Origin: Fasciolopsis buskii | Lineage: Eukaryota; Platyhelminthes; Trematoda; Plagiorchiida; Fasciolidae | Direction: 5' to 3' | Assembly (NCBI GenBank): GCA_008360955.1 | Contig: LUCM01007795.1 | Span: 57,878-121,877, forward strand | Length of the DNA stretch: 64,000 nt | Shown here: piece after piece, positions 1-11,702 of the stretch | Layout of the letters: each line of letters starts with the position of its first letter | Numbering within the stretch: position 1 is the stretch's first letter | Notes under the pieces: generated by a model | What the model was told of the DNA's origin: nothing | The model's input: the letters and a program-made list of their open reading frames with translations, nothing else | The model's database searches: none | Program-made: the position numbers and the translations under genes

Positions 1-84
1 ATAGCAGCGTCTAAGGGGTAAATACTGCAAGAAACTCGGTTTTAACCCGAGGTTGTTTGATGCTTTTATATTTAACTTTCATCG

Positions 85-250
85 TTTACTTTCTCTCTTA
101 ATAAGGTAATAGCCTACATCATTTTTCAGGAAGGGGGCCGCGACCATCAAAGTGCCACCAAGTGGGGAAGTTGACAGGCGGTGGGAGGATTCGGAACCGT
201 GACCTAAACATCTAAAAGTCATAATCTTATCCCCTCGACCATCACCAGTC
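85..250 (-). mobile_element. SINE-A copy 1 (tRNA-derived SINE)
   Basis: Diverged copy of a short repeat seen about ten times in this window, here called SINE-A. Read on the minus strand it has a tRNA-like head with a degraded pol III B box (around 195-206), a central domain containing the complement of AAGTGGGGAAGTTGAC (near 160-175), and a 3' tail complementary to the pyrimidine-rich stretch near 85-100. Family membership is seen by comparison with the better copies at 8255 and 38500. The A box is too worn to call here. Confidence 0.7.
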
Positions 251-479
251 CACATGGTTTGTCTTTATCCGTGCTTTTGTGATCTGTCAGTGGAATTCAG
301 AACTCGTCACCACTAGGTCGTGTGATATCGTTAGCTGTGTTGTTTGCGGTGCAGCCGTCACAAAACGGTCAATTAACAGAATGCTTTTCACTGCCTGAAA
401 AGTAAAATTTGTCCAATTCAGCTAAAAAAATATTGCTTAAAATTCCGCTGACTTGTCTAATTTTGTTTGTTTATCAAAG

Positions 480-2110
480 GCCGTACTGGCGCTTTTTGAA
501 GTTACACGAGTCAGTCTAATGGTTAAAGCTTTCATCCCTAACCCGCCACCACCCCCAACATCTAACCATTCTCCAATAACTACCTGTATGGCAAAACCGC
601 ATACACCGAAGCAGTCGTTCTGTGGGTATGCACAAAATTCGTCCCAACCGCATTAACCTACTCGAATTCAATGCGTCCTTTAAACGTTCAACAATAACGC
701 CTAGTTCTTCAAGTCTAAAGTTTGAACAACTAACAAAATTCTTCTATGAAATTCTATCAATAGTCGTATGAAGGGATCTACCATCAGATACCAAATATCA
801 TGACATATTTACAGATCTTAACGGCCAGGTTTCTGAGCCGCATGTTGGTGCTCACCAAATTGCTACTGTGCATTCTCCATCTTCGATCGAAAATGGAATA
901 ATATACCGATGATACAGATGGCTCAACGTAGGGAATACCAATCAAGGAATCTGAGAGTGTCAAGATGCTTCATCCGATAAACAGCCACCAAGGCTGTAGA
1001 CAAATCAATTTACATATTACAAACAATCCAAGGAAGAAGAGGGCTGAACTTCGAGTGTTTTGTATCCGCATTTTTTGCATCTAAGATGCAAACGTGCCAA
1101 TACCATCGTCTAGCGATCAAGAGAAAAGGGCAACTTAATTAAATATTCAACCATAAGCACAATATCGCACGCATATTCCAAGTCAAACAGATTCGTGTCT
1201 GATCAAATATCAATGCCACTATTTGCAAATGCGGATAGAACTATCTCCATAATGAAGAGGACAAATGAAAAGAAACTGTCATGAAGAACACCACTTCGCG
1301 TGCGGAATTCGGGTGATACGTTGCCATAACCGCGAACTCGGCTTCGGTTGTTCGCATACAGAGATTGGATGAGTAAAATGAATTCATGTGACACACCATT
1401 CCGTGAGTGGCCACACCAAACAACTGCAAGGTCGAATGAGTTGAATACTAGTTTCACATAAAAAAACAACAGGAATCGTGGATTTAGGGAATACATGCCA
1501 TTGTTCTAAGAAATGTCGCATAGTGAAGGTGTGATCAATACAAACCCGATCGGAACAGAAACCACCTTGATTCTCACGTTTACACATTTCGTTATTAGTA
1601 TATAATTGGCAGTGGATAATACCGGTGAGTAGTTTCGATGCAATGCTTACTAAATTAATTCCTGTATGGTTTTCACATAAGAACCTATTTTCATTTTGGA
1701 AAATCGGCACAATCACCAATTTACCTAAGTCATTAGGAACCTCTTGCATTACGCATTTTGTAAATTCCGGTGTAAACAGTTGGGTATCATCCTTGAAGAA
1801 GGATGTCAGCAGTCCATCCGATCCAGCTAATTTATATCTTTTAAGAAAACTTATATCCCTCATCATCTCCATTTGGGAAGAAGGACTGGTATCAAACGGC
1901 ATTAGCTCGCCTGTAGGTATGAGAAAAAGGCCCATTGTGGCAGTGGATCAACTAAAATGCTCTCTAAGCTGATGTATCCAAGGTGTTGAGAATGAATCAA
2001 TGATTGGTCGGATTCCTTAGTCATCTCGTCTACTTTCGGCTTCCGTGGACCAGTAATCCACATCAGTCGGCAAAGTTTGCGACCACTTCTCTACATTTCA
2101 CTACACAACA
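480..2110 (-). mobile_element. RTE-clade LINE fragment A (degenerate reverse transcriptase)
   Basis: Non-LTR retrotransposon remnant read from about 2110 down to 480. In order the translations show a finger/palm region with AGSDGLLTSFFKDD, then CENHTGINLVSIASKLLTG and RENQGGFCSDRVCIDHTF (typical of the RTE-type RT), SLYANNRSRVRGYGNVSPEF, DLEYACDIVL (degraded catalytic YADD), CGSETWPLR, and finally LGRILCIPTERLLR, all at their expected places. Frameshifts and stops separate these blocks, so no functional protein is made. The endonuclease domain is not visible, meaning the copy is 5' truncated or too diverged upstream. The family assignment is from recognition of RT motifs in flatworm RTE elements. 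The clade name is an inference. Part of this copy (1198-1807) is almost identical to fragment B near 23.4 kb. Confidence 0.88.
1198..1807. repeat. 610-bp near-identical block shared with 23395-24005 (copy 1)
   Basis: Aligned by eye to 23395-24005 in the same orientation, this block differs by one base in a run of A (7 here, 8 there, near 1460) and by three transitions at 1714, 1747 and 1760. Everything else matches. On both sides the two loci are still RTE reverse transcriptase sequence, but similarity falls sharply to roughly 60 percent. The block covers the RT from the CENH motif to just before the catalytic YADD region. Confidence 0.93.
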
Positions 2111-3866
2111 CTGCTCACGATCAGTTCTCTCTCTCTTAGTCAGCTGACACACCAAGATTTTAGGCGTCTCTGTGTATGCGGTACTTGAAGGACTTCCTAT
2201 CTCCCCTCTAGTAAATCACATAGACAAATGGATATTCATCATTTTCATTCATGGTTCTAATATCGTCTGGAACAAACAAATTTTGACCAAACTAATTCAC
2301 ACGAGTTCGGCATTTAATCACAGTCCACGACTTGGTAGTTTTGGAGGCAGGCCGCATTTTGTTACACCTTTATGAATACTAGATCTGAGGTCATTTCATT
2401 ACTGACGTCGGCCTTTGTTGTTATAGAAACAGCTGTGACATTTCCTAGCACGGTTTGAGGTATTCAAGTTCGTGAGTGTGTAATTTAAAAACGTTAAGCA
2501 GTAAATCGTACATCTCAGGCGAAATGACCACATTTTGTTTGCTTCTGTATGGAACCAGTCGATGAGACATTCGTGCATGGAAAATATCACAATGACCATT
2601 CACAGTGAGCAAATCTTCGGATAACAACCTATTACTAGTAAACGGACAAGTAAAATAATTTCATGATATTGTAATTCCCGAATCACCTTTCCACTAAGGA
2701 GCTCTGGTCAAGGTCTTCTTACTGAACCATTGTAGATTAGAAAAAAATAAAATACTGATTCTGGCATTAGTGAAGATATTTTCCTACCCTACTGTACTTA
2801 CAGTATTCCCTTAGATTAAACGAATCAAACGTCAAAAAGTCAAACTCTCCATTTGCCATTCCTTAAGCTCATTATTGCCAATCAGCCTGTGATCGTGTGA
2901 ATGGTCTTAGTTCAGTCTGCACTACGGTTACCAAAATTGTGATATCTCTTAAGTTCCAGGTACCCTCTCACTCGTTTCTTTTTCCACAACTTGAAATAGT
3001 TTTGGATAACAAGTTACCTGAAGGCTGACGTTACTATGTTACATTATTCCTTGGTATACGTGACGATGAGTGGAATCTCGTTCTTTCTCAATCTGTGCGT
3101 AGTCAGCTAGGCTACAGTTCAACATTGATTCTGACGAGCATTTCGTTTTTATTTCAACTAGACTTCGTTTTAACTAACTGCATAAAATATGAAGGATGAC
3201 CCAGATAGGCCAAGTCGAATCTGCCTCTTGTTGACCAGTTTTCCTGATTTAATGTAATTAGTTTAGTGAACCACCTCGTTTTCAGTGATTTGTAGCCATA
3301 TTCACGCAACACGATATGCAGAACTAAAACTGAAAGCAATCCTAAGGGAGAGAAAAGATTAGGATTGCGGAACTCACGCTTGTTATGACCGATTTATCTA
3401 GGTATCGGCTGCGAACTCATTTCCCCCTGTCTGCACTACGTCTGTCAAGTTCACTCAACATTATATGAAATGTCGTAATAAGATAGGAAGCTAACATTGG
3501 ATTGCGCTAATGCACCCAAACCCAGCCTTCAAATAAATCGATACCACGACATGCGTGGACGCCATAATTTTCATCATCCCTTTTCTTTACTCTGGTCCCC
3601 AGTTTTTGTCCTGTAATCAATGTTGCGTTGTATGGATTTTAAATCGCTAAAATGAGCTGGTGCGCCAGTAGAGGGTTCTGAAAATGTGCCCTTTGGGATT
3701 CTTCAAACTAATCAGACAAACTAAAGACCCGGTTGTCTAATCCATACAGACAGTGCATTTGAAAGTAAGACAGCAGAGATGTTTACCGGGCAATTTTCAA
3801 CGTTATAAAAGCTATTACATCTGTTTAAAATCGTATGTGGTCCTTATATAATTGTGCAAACGTGTT
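2111..3866. other. No recognisable gene
   Basis: Only short open frames (at most about 70 codons) with no supporting splice pattern or protein motif. No tRNA-like boxes or tandem repeats were seen. Treat as intergenic or intronic DNA. Confidence 0.5.
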
Positions 3867-4139
3867 TTAAATTACGACCACAAGATCTCCGTGAAATGTT
3901 TGACTCTGTCCACAATTGGCCCGAGTACGGAATTTTTCGCCTAGCCAACTTCGACAAATTCGAAGATAACCGACATGCAAGTAAATGTTTCCGCCAAAAC
4001 GATTTAGTAGTAAGTTCAGAACGCTAAATTTTCGGTGGTCGACAGCACCAAAACAGGTAGTTGATGTGAAATCAAAAAGCCGATTTTCCATGTAATATAC
4101 TGCCGCAGAGGGAATGCTTGTAATCTCTAAACGGTGCAT
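3867..4139 (-). pseudogene. Possible non-RTE LINE reverse transcriptase fragment
   Basis: A 90-codon open frame on the minus strand has a stretch beginning at about residue 25 that resembles the palm of a CR1/Jockey-like RT: FGAVDHRKFSVLNLLLNRF is placed like the DF.KAFD.V.H..L..KL block of that group. It is followed by GYLRICRSWLGEKFRTRANC, placed like the region between the first Asp motif and the PQGSVLGP motif. The Gly-rich motif itself is not preserved (SQTFHGDL stands in its place). The match is by pattern only and the catalytic YxDD is absent, so this may be chance similarity. Confidence 0.33.
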
Positions 4140-4285
4140 TTTGTTAGCGTTGTGGAGGAAGAACCCAGCCTAGTGGAAAGTTACAGAAATTCCGCTAGAG
4201 AGGGTTTAACCTGTTTACGTGTTTTTCACCAAGTTATCATTGATCTTTCGATGCAGTTTATCGACGTCTTTAGGCGACGTCTTGC

Positions 4286-4385
4286 AACTCAACCGGTAGA
4301 CTACAACCGGTAGTAAAACACACGCGGCACACTTGCGTGGGTTCGACACCCATTAAGGTGGAAAACATTTCACACTCGATACAAT
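4286..4385 (+). repeat. tRNA-like repeat (SINE-C copy 1)
   Basis: Contains an A-box-like AACTCAACCGGTAGAC (around 4286-4300) and a B-box-like GGTTCGACACC (4339-4350), followed by an A-rich piece GGAAAACATTTCACA. The same order of boxes and the same AAA...TTTCAC tail recur at 17610-17680. There is no cloverleaf-quality acceptor stem, so it is a tRNA-derived repeat and not a functional tRNA gene. SINE-A copy 2 follows immediately. Confidence 0.55.
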
Positions 4386-4389
4386 TGAA

Positions 4390-4570
4390 CACTTTTATAT
4401 TTTATCTTTTCACTTCCTTTACTGATGAAATAACAGTGTACGTCATTTTTCAGGACAAGGGACAGCGACCATCGAAGGGCTCTCAAGTGGAGAAGCTGGT
4501 CGGCAGTGGGAGTATTCGACCCAGCGACCTTCAATTTCGAAAGTCATTACGCAACCCGGTGGTTATTACT
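4390..4570 (-). mobile_element. SINE-A copy 2
   Basis: Starts on the plus strand with the pyrimidine-rich tail complement TTTTATCTTTTCACTTCCTT (near 4398), then ACGTCATTTTTCAGGACAAG, the central GGGCTCTCAAGTGGAGAAGC and a worn tRNA head with the B box complement GGGAGTATTCGACCC (near 4508). The orientation is minus relative to the tRNA head. Confidence 0.75.
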
Positions 4571-5069
4571 TATATAATTCTAAGGATATTGATTATCTCG
4601 TGCTTATCTTTGACAATAAATTCATTGTTAAAATAAAAAACAGGCTAAGCAGTCCAAAGCGAGATTAACTTTCTCTGATTTAACCCATCCACTATGGTAT
4701 TCCCGACACGCTCCGACCATCCATTGTAAATCCGAATCAGACCAGAAAGATTTAATTTTTTTCTGCCAACATTTGTAAGTACCCATGCTTTGCTAGTGAG
4801 TATGGATGACTACGTCTGCTGAGAGCTTTTCAGTGACCTGGTATCCGGATGAGCAGAACGCATTTACAAACATTCGGTCAGAATTTCGTCTACTCTCAGC
4901 ACTGTTTCTACCGAGTGCCGCACATTTGCCGGAATACTTAACTGTGACAATCAAACATACTGGTTTTAAAACTTCCGTAATAAATTTCGCTAAATCCCAA
5001 CTAATCAGCGTTCTTTTTATCTTTCACCATTTGCCTCCATGGTAAATGGATTAAAATTCAATTGATTTC
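4571..5069. other. No recognisable gene
   Basis: A single open frame of 79 codons at 4806-5045 lacks motifs, a matching donor or acceptor, and similarity to the mobile elements here. Nothing else was seen. Confidence 0.4.
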
Positions 5070-5175
5070 ATGATGAACATCACAATTAACAGAGGACTGC
5101 CAAGTGGGAAATTTGTCCGACGGTGAGAGAATTCGAACTCGTGACGCTTGAGGTGAAGAGTTGCTACGACCACCG
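5070..5175 (-). mobile_element. SINE-A copy 3a, left arm of head-to-head pair
   Basis: Minus-oriented SINE-A piece lacking its 3' tail. It has the central ACTGCCAAGTGGGAAATTTG and the B box complement AGAGAATTCGAACTCGTGAC (5124-5143), then the A-box side up to ACCACCGCC. It is joined directly to a plus-oriented piece of the same family, so the two central domains form an inverted repeat around the tRNA-like part. Confidence 0.75.
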
Positions 5176-5265
5176 CCAATCACTTTCCCCACTTGGCAGC
5201 CCTCTGTTGACCGTTGGCCGCCTCGTGAATGTGATGTACACTTTTATGTAGTGAATTATGCTATG
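5176..5265 (+). mobile_element. SINE-A copy 3b, right arm of head-to-head pair
   Basis: Plus-oriented central domain (CTTTCCCCACTTGGCAGCCC, then CTGTTGACCGTTGGCCGCC) and the start of the tail (GTGATGTACACTTTTATGTA), without its own tRNA head. It is the reverse complement of the sequence about 90 bases upstream, giving a fold-back structure whose loop is the tRNA-derived region. Confidence 0.75.
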
Positions 5266-8254
5266 TGATGCGGTCAAATTTGCTCCGATTGGCGATGATT
5301 TTGTCTTACTTTTTCTGACCCGAAACCTCGCATTTGCGATCACACGGATGACAGATCGAATGGTAATATGCATGTCGATATTTTTATCATTGAGTTAACA
5401 TCTATTGAGAAATAATTATTTTGACCTTTCAACTAGACATCCCGAAAGATCGGTGATCACAGAAAACGGATCCATGGAATGGAATAAAACAAACTGTGAA
5501 ATTTGCTTCTCCACACCTTCTTTCTACTCTGAAATTTCTTAGACATCATCTCCCAGTAAGTGCGAAAAAATCATCTTTGACTGTTCTCCGTAAGGATTCA
5601 TCCTAAATTGTAGTTATATTGAAAAATGTCAGACAATGAAAGCCAAGTTCCATCCCAAGGATGGATTCCGAAACTCCGGCGACAACTTGTTTGGCTATGC
5701 CGGTATTTTCAATTGGGATGTAGTTTAATCTGAATTGGAATTCGCAAAAAATGATGAGCTGACACTGCATTGAAATGATTCATTCATCGACTACATATCT
5801 CTCGATTGGTCTCAGGACTGTGTTCAAAGTGGGAAGACCAAAGCAGCACTTGGTAATCCCCGTTCAATGGACATTTGTCACTCCTACTGATTGTTAGGAG
5901 TGTATTTTCGGATGCCAGTTTCTCAAACCCTCTGCAGATTATTGTCATCAATAATAAGGACTGATACTTGATTAGGATTACAAATGATGGATAGGGATAA
6001 CAAACACTAGTCAAGTGTAGAACGACAATTCCAATCCAACGCCCTCTGTCAAAATCAGCTATGCTATTCCACTTATCATACTTTTGCAAATGGTTACAGC
6101 CCCTCACGTGAGCTCACATCCCTAGCGTAACTGTCATTTTTCTAGAATATGATTCTATGAGTACGTGGATTTCGTAATTGGAGAAGTGCTTGCACAAAGT
6201 ACTATCTGATTAGGACTAACCCTAGGTTAGAATATCCTCACGTATAAGCTGAGCCGTCTAGTACCAACGCGTTTTCAATGCACTACTTCAATTTTTCCGG
6301 ATTACTTTGTATTCGAATTGATACAGTAGAATATCCCAAGTTATGCTTTTGAGTTTCAGTCTAGTGAGTTGGAAAATTTGAAGTAAATGAAATGAAATAG
6401 GCAGAAAACGTTATAAGCATGCAGTATATCAGAGTTAAAAAAGCGACCAAATCACCGGCCATAAATGGAAAGTTGTTCTGTTTTGCCCTTTGTCCAGGCC
6501 TATCTTCACGCGTATCTGAAAAGATATCGTTCTAAAACTGCTTGTCAAAATTTAGACCGGATGGTTTAATTTGAGAAACAAGATAACTGGTCAATGCATG
6601 ACCAGCGGGTTTGATCTCGTAAAATCTTGTGGACTATCCTTGTGCATGATTTGGTAAGTCAATGGACGAGTTCAGTCAAGAGGATATACAAAGGTGAATG
6701 AAAGAAGCTTAACATGAAACAAGTCGAACAGCAAACTGAGACCCGAAGAATACAAAAATAAACAAATCTAGAATTTGTTGGTAATGTCCGGAGCGGTCTG
6801 GTTTCTTATTTGAAAGGAAGTCCGCCATTGTTTACCGAAACCGCACTAAATGTTCAGGACCCGTCTGAGCTTGGTATCGAATCTAATACTCTGATACCGG
6901 GCAGAACTAAGTCTGGATAGAGGTCTTGATATTTCCCATTAGCGGATTTATAGAAGGTGGGCGCAAAAATTTGAGTGTTCAAAAAATCCAATCAAATAGT
7001 AATTTGTTAAAAGAAAACAGACAGGATAATTTTAGGACGCTATAAACTATGCAGCAACGGTTGGTTAGGTATCTAAAACGTTTAGAGCTTGTTGCGGAAC
7101 ATAGCTTTGGTGGACGGTATGCCTTTAGCTGGATAACTGAAAGTTTCAATCTTACTGCACCAAACGATGCGGAATAGCGAAAAAGTACAGGGAGGACGTA
7201 ACCGATATGTGAGATCGAAATTTTTAATTCTTTAATTTTACGATTATTGTCCATGGACTAACATGCTATGGTTTTCCTTTTTACATCACAATGCCGTCTG
7301 TTTATTAGAGAAACTAAGGGCGAGCCCTAATGTAAGAACAGGTTTAAGCTAGCAAGGTGAAGGATCATAGGGAAGTGCAGAGATTTCGAGCGAAATAATG
7401 GCACGGACTTAGCAGTTGTCCCAACCGCCGCTCGGGTGATCTCGTGGGCCCTAACCTGTTAGTTCAAGTAGACTTATGCGAGCTGGTCTACTAGTTAGAT
7501 TTTACGGACGTTTTTGCCCTATGATCGGTTGACTATCTCGAGTCATGTGACAGCCAGTGCCTGAAAGGTAGAAGAACGTGCACCAAAGAGGGATTGAAGA
7601 TTCAATAACGAAATAGTGAAGTTTCTCGAACTTTATATCTTGCAGCATCGCAGTTTGAATCCCGAAGATTAAATCATGCAAACCTTCACTTGAGACTGTC
7701 CACTGATTAGTCTGAGAATAAACAGTTTTCACTAAATCGGGGCACAAGTGGAAATAAGTTCATAGACATTTAGATATTATAAATTGCATTCGCAATTCTT
7801 CTATTAAGTACGACCAGTCTCAAGGTCATAAAGGTCCTCGCCATCCACTCTTCATCTGTTCATGTTACTCAGTTTGGCCGACCTGAACTAGCCACTTTTA
7901 ATTGAGTACATTTTGCTACTGAATATACTGTACAGTCCAATTGTCGTAGACAGTTTCGTTGAATTAGTTTCCATAAGCTACCCTATGAATGGAGTGGCTC
8001 AACTACTGAAGTGATTTAAACAGAACTTTGTGTTTTAAAATAAAATCAAATTGTCAAAATCCATCGTCTGGATTGATTGACTGTTCGGAATCAACAATGC
8101 CAAATCGGAAGAAACAATTCTAGTAGATCTAATCTGGCAACGGATGAAAACCAACTTTCCAGAATGACCATTTTAACTGATTTTAATATGTAGTCAATGA
8201 CTGCGTCTACATCGTTAATAAAGTTTTGTATTTGGGAATAAGGATAGGTCTGTG
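5266..8254. other. No recognisable gene, about 3 kb
   Basis: Open frames are short (up to 107 codons, 5784-6107 minus) and show no domain, signal peptide or convincing splice pair. Neither strand shows RT motifs or tRNA boxes. Likely intergenic or intronic. Confidence 0.45.
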
Positions 8255-8435
8255 GCTGGCTGGCAGTGGCTAAGAGGATGGGGTCCTGGCGTTTGGACGT
8301 GAGGGTCTCGGGTTCGAATCCTCCAGCTGGCGGTCAACTTTCCCACTTGGCAGTCCCTTGTTGACCGCGGCCCCCTTCCTGGGAACTGATGTACATTGTT
8401 ATTTCATTACTAAAGGAAGTAAAAGATTTGTGGTT
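8255..8435 (+). mobile_element. SINE-A copy 4 (best tRNA-like head)
   Basis: The clearest plus-strand copy. The head carries an A-box-like GTGGCTAAGAGGATGG (near 8266-8281) and a perfect B box GGTTCGAATCC (8311-8321), spaced as in a tRNA with a long variable arm. The body is CAACTTTCCCACTTGGCAG then CTTGTTGACCGCGGCCCCC. The tail runs through GATGTACATTGTTATTTCAT to AAAGGAAGTAAAAGAT. This layout identifies the family as a tRNA-derived SINE whose internal boxes could drive RNA polymerase III. Confidence 0.88.
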
Positions 8436-8739
8436 TGGGTCTCGCGTTAATATGACTGAGTATTCAATCCGCGGCAAATCTTGGTGCACAGGCACACATT
8501 GGTTGAACACAAAACTTCTGTCTTCCCATTTCGGAACGTGGTGTTCAATTCAGTTCGATTCTCTGGCGCTACCTCTTACTGGATGTGATGCACCAGAGGG
8601 ATTCATCTTATCTAATCTTCGTATATCGACAGCCCAAGTGGACTGCGTTCGAACGAAGGCAACCAAAAATAAATACTTGTTATGGTTTCTCCTTCGTCTT
8701 TATTTTTTCAACTTTGTCATTAAAATTATAATGTAAATC

Positions 8740-9630
8740 GTTCTGAAATCAAGACATTGATAGTTGCACAAACATCGAGCATACTGAGTAAGGACATGCG
8801 GACGATGCTGTTTTTAAGTGAAGATCCAAGTGAGTTGCATGTTTTGTTAGCCACCTGAATAACATTGTGTTTGGGATGCGCTTTACACCCTCAAAATGTC
8901 AGATGCTCTAGCAGGACTGGGTCGGTGTGAAGCCAAGTCCTGTTATTTCAGGGAAAGAATTCCATGAGGCGGACAGATTTGGTCATTTGGATAATTATAT
9001 CTTACCGAGTGGTCGTATATCGAGTGAAGTGTCCCCAGACATACAAGAAGCTCGACTGGCGTACGCCAAACTGAGGCATATATGGCATTGGTGTGACATC
9101 CGGTTATCGATTAGAGGTGGAGTGTACACAGCAGTAATGTTATCTGTGCTACTGTACTGCTCTGAAGCATGGCAATTAGGATCTAATAGTATTTGAAGAC
9201 ATTCGGTGTTTAAACATCATTGTCTTCGCAGTATTGGACGAACATGACGGGGAATTTTTGTCAGTAACCCAAAGACTGAATACAGGGTATTAGGTTGCAG
9301 AGTTCAATTTTTAGAAGAAACACTGATTTGAAATAGCATGAAATTGTTGGAGTAAAATTCCTGTATGCCCTCAGAATGACCGCTGTTTAAACGCTGTTGT
9401 CCGAGACACGTAAGTTTTGGACGATAGGTTGAAGCGATCAGTGGATGATTTAGGGAAAATGTCTGAAAAGCTTAACCAGGAAAGTGGTTCATGTAGGTCC
9501 AGTTGCACTACCCTCCTGGGTTCCACGAAATCTCCCCAGGCGTGCGTTAGAGACAACTGGTGATATAGCTCAGTGCCGCCGTTAGCGAGGCTTCTGAACT
9601 CCTTCGCCCAGTTATCTAACTTATTGGCTA
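8740..9630 (+). mobile_element. RTE-clade LINE fragment D (3' part of reverse transcriptase)
   Basis: Plus-strand remnant of the C-terminal half of an RTE-type RT. Visible blocks in order: GMRFTPSKCQML and QDWVGVKPSPVI (8870-8945), DIQEARLAYAKLRHIW, DIRLSIRGGVYTAVMLSVLL, then a worn YGSETWPL equivalent (YCSEAWQL, near 9165). The frame shifts near 9195, after which HCLRSIGRT continues. The final RDNW block near 9555 matches the family's C-terminal region. The palm with the catalytic Asp pair and everything upstream are missing, so this is a 5'-truncated dead insertion. The longest open part is 9196 minus 8927, about 89 codons. Confidence 0.85.
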
Positions 9631-10661
9631 ACAGCTAGTCGTTTTCTACTTTTCGTTCACGTTGTGAAGTTCGAACTAAAGTCAGATCTCGTTAATTTAA
9701 GCCTGATGGTTGTAAATACCTAACTGCTCTGTAGCGCATTTGTGCAATTCTTCCTATCGACTAAGACGATGAAGCAGTTTGAGCAGAGATGAGCGGAATT
9801 ACGTCGTTTTTGGCAACTTCTCGTCGAATTAAGATAGTCCTAGGGAGCCAGTACAAATACTCCAATGTCGGAATATTGGATAAATTTGAATACACTGATT
9901 TTACTTCTTCTGGCCAAGTCGCAATTGATTTCTCTGACACAATTCAATTTGTTTATCCTAACGACAGTTCAGATGGGAACAAACAAGGGTCGTTTATCGA
10001 AATCTCTCTCCCTTAAGTATACTTAACAGCAATCGAATCTCCTTCCATGCTGCTCCATGATGACGGTAATGCCTTGACGTACGTTGCTCGCCACTGCAGT
10101 TAAGTCCATTTTAATTCTTTGTCTAACAATAATGTTTTAAGTTATGTATACTTGTATTTGTCCCAAACAAAATCAAAAAACCAAGCGCACTGGTTAATTG
10201 CATTCGCCGAGGTATTTCATATCTCAAAAGTTTCACTTTTTCCTGGTTGTTCTATGATTTAGTGACAGCAAACCGAAGATTGCTGTTAAGTCATCGAAAA
10301 GACCAAACAGTTTGCCCACTTGTGTTTGAAATGGCGAGAAGATCCAAGTATGGCATAGAATGGAGAATCTAATGGAAGCGTATCATCCATGACTTGACGC
10401 CACAAGTCGGAATCGAACATACGATTTTCCGCTGGTCAAGAAAATGAAAGTCCATCGAGCTAACATAGCCACTGTTCGTAAACCTAAATTTCTTAAATGA
10501 ACATCCAGCCTCCGCTATTTTAATTACTCAGAGTAGCTAACTTGGTTTTAGTCAATGGATTAACCTCGTTGATTACTTTCCAATGAAAGCTAACAACACA
10601 CCTAAACAGGACATTTTTTGATCAATCTTCAATCGCTTCGAGGTAGTACGCGGAACCTGGT

Positions 10662-10711
<50 letters not shown>

Positions 10712-11640
10712 GCTTCTAATATTGTATTCTGGATGAGTAATGTCCAAGTTGATGGATTCTGGTTTTTTAAGGATATTGGCTGGTATGAAATTATTCACCC
10801 CCTTTAATATCCGCTTTCAATCTGCAAAATCGTGGATCCGTTTACTGACAGTTACTCTCCTTAAAACTGCAATAGTGTACAATCATACATTATATGTCCT
10901 AATCTAACATCCTATGTTAGCAGATACAAAAGCCAATCCAGTCCTTCTATAGTTGCATATGACAAGCTGATCGTTAAAGTGAATAGTAAATCTCATTGAC
11001 AGCCAAAAGGCAAACAGATTGACTTTTTGATAAGAGTTGTAGTGGTTTAGTCTACCTACGAGATTCGGTGTGAAAATTTTCCAGTTCCAATGGGTTCAAA
11101 AGTTCAGCTTCATCGCCACTTTGTCTTATAGCGATTGTTAATTCTTTTCTATATGCAGCGGTCATATATCAGGTTGACAATCGGATGAAGTGCACGACAG
11201 ATGGATTTGACTCCGCTCCATTAGTGGGAGCTATGAAAACCATCGTAAACCACCGGTAACGATTTGACTGATAAGCAATGCCCATTTCGGACTGACAGTG
11301 CACTCCATACAGACAGGCACAAAAATAAAGGACAGGCTGAGCAAGACAACCCTGACCCAGGAGAGAAGAATTTCGACTGAATGCAAGGAAAAGGTTCCAA
11401 TATGAAACATTCACAGCTCTTTCAGAATGCTGATTACCATTTATATTTTGTCGAAGAATTTGCAAAACTAGGCATTTATTTTCTTTCTCCTTTGAAAGAT
11501 GAAAATTCATTGAGACTGTCGTCAGTAGGTCTAAGATTACGGAATAAAAGCGCATCGTTCTGAATAACCTCAAAATGTTAGGTTCATCAATCATGAATGG
11601 CTGGATGCACATCCATTTCGGGAGCTGTCACTGCGATTCG
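9631..11640. other. No recognisable gene; contains one (TA)n run
   Basis: Two frames were considered: 9789-10016 plus (75 codons, ATG start, no motif) and 11169-11612 minus (147 codons, no motif, no clear splice sites). Neither can be supported as a gene. The only structure is the TA repeat listed separately. Confidence 0.4.
10664..10706. repeat. (TA)n microsatellite
   Basis: About 21 uninterrupted TA units. Confidence 0.95.
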
Positions 11641-11661
11641 ATGATTGAATGATGATGACGA

Positions 11662-11662
11662 T

Positions 11663-11702
<40 letters not shown>

